Under the pieces are notes generated by a model. The model worked only from the letters and a program-made list of their open reading frames with translations, did not search any database and was not told the DNA's origin. Positions 62,965 through 64,000 of a stretch of 64,000 nucleotides of DNA are shown one piece after another. Origin of the DNA: Sporosarcina jiandibaonis (lineage in GTDB: Bacteria; Bacillota; Bacilli; Bacillales_A; Planococcaceae); contig NZ_JAAOIY010000004.1 in NCBI RefSeq assembly GCF_013184495.1, positions 124,001 through 188,000 of the forward strand, written 5' to 3'. The position numbers and the translations under genes are program-made. The stretch's first letter is position 1, and every line of letters starts with the position of its first letter.

Positions 62965-63690
62965 TTATTTCGAAAACCTCTCCCTAACCACATTCACTAA
63001 AAACAACGGAATTTGCATCATCCGCTTAGCCCTCGTAGGTTGCGTAACCAGGCGATAGAGCCACTCCAAGTTATTGCTTGTCCAGAACTTAGGGGCACGC
63101 TTCACATTCCCCGAAAGGACGTCAAAGCTTCCACCGACACCGACCAATACCGATGTTGGGAATAAATCCTTGTACTTCGCAATCCAACGTTCTTGAAGCG
63201 GGGCACCCATCGCAACGAAAACAAAATCGGGTTTAGTTTCGGCAATTTCATTTGCAACTAACGGCCCTTTATTCGTATAGCCGTCCATGAAGCCCGCCAC
63301 TTTCAACCCGCGATATTCAGCCTTCGCATTTTTCGCAGCTTGTTCGGCAACACCCGGTTTGGCTCCGAAAAAGTAGACTGTTTTACCATGCCAATTCGCA
63401 TACGCTAAGAAATCATGCATCAACTCATATCCGGGCAACTTCTCGCGGAGGGGGACCCCCAGTATCTTCGATGCAATCAAGACGCCAATTCCGTCAGCCA
63501 GAACATAATCCGCGGACTTGATCACTTCTTTATAAGAAGTAGAACTTTTGGTCAGCATAATGATTTCGGGATTTGCCGTAACGAAAAACAAGTTCCCTTC
63601 AGGTGATTGGAAATGCTCATCTATCCCTTTGAGTAATTCCAATTTATTTATATTTGTAATCGGGATATCCAATATCTTTATTTCATCCAT
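62965..63690 (-). CDS. tagA: N-acetylmannosaminyltransferase TagA (WecG/TagA/CpsF family)
   Basis: TagA adds ManNAc to undecaprenyl-PP-GlcNAc, the first committed step of the WTA linkage unit. The 241-residue protein has the family core: FVTANPEIIMLTKSS, ADYVLADGIGVLIASKILG (catalytic-type Asp near 67), YFFGAKPGVAEQAA, FVAMGAPLQERWI and GVGGSFDVLSGNVKRAPKFW. AAAGGAG precedes the ATG on the minus strand. It is monocistronic with its own terminator, 3 kb from the tarL cluster. Confidence 0.95.
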   Translation of the reverse strand: MDEIKILDIPITNINKLELLKGIDEHFQSPEGNLFFVTANPEIIMLTKSSTSYKEVIKSADYVLADGIGVLIASKILGVPLREKLPGYELMHDFLAYANWHGKTVYFFGAKPGVAEQAAKNAKAEYRGLKVAGFMDGYTNKGPLVANEIAETKPDFVFVAMGAPLQERWIAKYKDLFPTSVLVGVGGSFDVLSGNVKRAPKFWTSNNLEWLYRLVTQPTRAKRMMQIPLFLVNVVRERFSK

Positions 63691-64000
63691 CGTGAAGATC
63701 TCCTTTTAAGGAAAGTAATAAGCTCCTTATAGTTATAACATACATATGCCTATTGAATCTAGATAATATAGGAAAGAGAAAAAGTGATAGTAACTATTTT
63801 CTAGGATACTTAATACATATCTTATTATCGTGATCTTAACTACATTAGATAGAAGCCTTGATAAAAAGCATCATAATAATAAGGTTAGGCCAATTACTAT
63901 ATAGATTAATAGTTAGGGAATGTTCAACCAGGAGTGGGTTACCGCGAGGGGAATCATGATTTTTTAGAAAGAAACAATAGAAATTATGCAATGCTTTACT
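63691..64000. other. Gene-free AT-rich end of the window
   Basis: Upstream region of tagA. No long frame. GAGGGGAATC at 63937-63947 precedes an ATG with only three codons. Any further gene starts beyond the window. Confidence 0.45.

Overview
The window looks like chromosomal DNA of a low-GC, motile, Gram-positive rod of the order Bacillales. The flagellar gene order matches the Bacillus subtilis fla/che operon, starts are often TTG or GTG behind strong AGGAGG sites, and a large wall teichoic acid (WTA) locus is present. The impression of a Planococcaceae/Sporosarcina-like genome is an inference from overall sequence style. I saw no tRNA, rRNA, CRISPR, prophage or insertion sequence.

Region 1 (1-16865): the distal part of a flagellar operon, all on +: fliG (cut by the window edge), fliH, fliI, fliJ, fliK, flgD, flgE, flbD/swrD, fliM, fliY, fliO, fliP, fliQ, fliR, flhB, flhA, flhF, flhG, sigD and a swrB-like gene. 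Compared with B. subtilis, fliL, cheY and cheB-cheA-cheW-cheC-cheD are absent from their usual places. FliY has lost most residues of its two CheC-type phosphatase centres.

Region 2 (16866-23387): a 0.7-kb array of about thirty AACGTT-centred units with an 83-bp higher-order period; a NERD-domain gene that seems to start at ATT; three tandem small secreted helical proteins sharing an N-terminal motif; a patA-like aminotransferase; and a long gene-poor leader.

Region 3 (23388-30300): a giant bacillopeptidase F-like subtilase ending in choline-binding-type repeats, then a lipoprotein amidase with an odd in-frame membrane tail after its stop codon. Intergenic arrays with 21-bp periodicity follow several genes here and at 56.7 kb.

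Region 4 (30297-63690): a cell-wall region on both strands. It encodes precursor enzymes for both glycerol (TagD) and ribitol (IspD-like cytidylyltransferase plus SDR) teichoic acids, linkage-unit enzymes (TagA, TagB), six CDP-glycerol/CDP-ribitol-type polyol-phosphate transferases (one fused to a GT2 glycosyltransferase, one TarF-like, one TarL-like), the TagGH exporter, an O-antigen ligase/polymerase-like protein and an acyltransferase. Interleaved are wall hydrolases and surface proteins: a LysM-NlpC/P60 enzyme, Amidase_3, a GH73-type glucosaminidase, a second subtilase, an Ig-repeat protein, a CapA-like lipoprotein and a metallo-beta-lactamase-fold protein with its DUF3006 partner. Together they would make, decorate, export and remodel a mixed teichoic acid-bearing wall.
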